A stretch of 64,000 nucleotides of DNA from assembly GCF_003122215.1 (NCBI RefSeq), contig NZ_QEYD01000012.1, positions 110,632-174,631 of the forward strand. Direction: 5' to 3'. The notes below the pieces were generated by a model that saw only the letters and a program-made list of their open reading frames with translations, was not told the origin of the DNA and did no database searches. The position numbers were made by a program, and so were the translations under genes. Position 1 is the stretch's first letter; each line of letters opens with the position of its first letter. Positions 63,922 to 64,000 of this stretch are shown piece after piece. Source of the DNA: Pararhodobacter marinus (GTDB taxonomy: Bacteria > Pseudomonadota > Alphaproteobacteria > Rhodobacterales > Rhodobacteraceae).

Positions 63922-64000
63922 TCACCCCTGCAGGTCGTTCCACATCTGCTGATCGCGCTCGGCGGTCCAGATGCGGGGGGTGTCGATGCCGCGGGCCTCG
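63922..64000 (-). CDS. 3' end of an unidentified gene
   Basis: 25 codons plus stop, ending in DTPRIWTAERDQQMWNDLQG. The frame runs off the window edge. Codon use is normal for the region and the stop lies 19 bases from the terminator, so a real gene end is likely. Too short to name. Confidence 0.55.
   Translation of the reverse strand, partial: EARGIDTPRIWTAERDQQMWNDLQG

Noticed and set aside
1..64000. CRISPR arrays, prophage or integrative elements
   Set aside because: No regularly spaced direct repeats, integrase, terminase or att-like tRNA duplication found by reading. The tRNA-Leu at 7233-7318 has no integrase gene beside it.

Overview
The window is about 64 kb of high-GC, gene-dense DNA from an alphaproteobacterium, almost certainly a member of the Rhodobacteraceae (Roseobacter/Rhodobacter/Paracoccus range). 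The pointers are a 43-residue aa3-type cytochrome oxidase subunit IV, family-typical small proteins (DUF1127, DUF1203, DUF1491, Hint_2), a split ccmABCDG cluster, many GTG/TTG starts, 4-base stop/start overlaps and TTGAC-type promoters with weak -10 boxes. The Na+-translocating NADH:quinone reductase suggests a marine or halotolerant member. I see no prophage, plasmid, CRISPR array or genomic island; most of it is ordinary chromosome. Genus cannot be settled from the sequence alone.

Layout. 1-9.8 kb: end of a small membrane protein, a lipoprotein, the aa3 oxidase subunit, a metallo-beta-lactamase/acyl-CoA dehydrogenase pair, TsaC, a secreted DUF4832 protein, a PhnA-like zinc-ribbon protein, tRNA-Leu(CAA), a VTT-domain/DsbB pair, DUF1203 and GNAT proteins. 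10-14.8 kb: aspS, an ExeA-type ATPase divergent from an ExoY-type sugar transferase, and a rhomboid protease. 14.9-21.7 kb: one operon-like run with a polar amino-acid ABC transporter, two glutamine-synthetase-like ligases and a class I glutamine amidotransferase, i.e. uptake and gamma-glutamylation of an amine or amino acid. 21.9-26.7 kb: ccmABCDG (cytochrome c maturation), DUF1638 and an AI-2E family transporter. 26.8-35.4 kb: a RAYT transposase with its REP palindrome, lepA, an enolase-superfamily enzyme, tandem lepB genes, rnc, a DMT transporter, era and DUF1491. 35.5-43.8 kb: msrA, prmA, DUF1127, ruvCAB, a DUF167 / threonine dehydratase / hydrolase operon and an SDR without the usual catalytic Tyr/Lys. 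43.9-51.6 kb: a Hint-domain protein, a tandem USP, a 3-oxoacid CoA-transferase pair, lhgO, an amidase and agmatine deiminase. 51.6-55.6 kb: a signalling module made of a hybrid histidine kinase, a small periplasmic sulfite-oxidase-fold protein and a divergent LuxR-type response regulator. 55.7-63.1 kb: nqrABCDEF divergent from apbE and nqrM, a complete Na+-NQR set with its flavinylation and iron-sulfur maturation factors. The right end has a CBS-domain protein and the 3' end of an unidentified gene.

The most notable non-coding signal is a dispersed intergenic element: a core reading roughly CCCC-S-GRGTATTTG, followed by a purine-rich tail, often preceded by one or two GC-rich hairpins. I count about eight copies, all at or after gene ends. 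The most notable protein-level observations are the sensor module with a cysteine-free sulfite-oxidase fold, the Hint domain lacking its nucleophilic Cys, and the tandem lepB genes that each carry the same promoter pattern.
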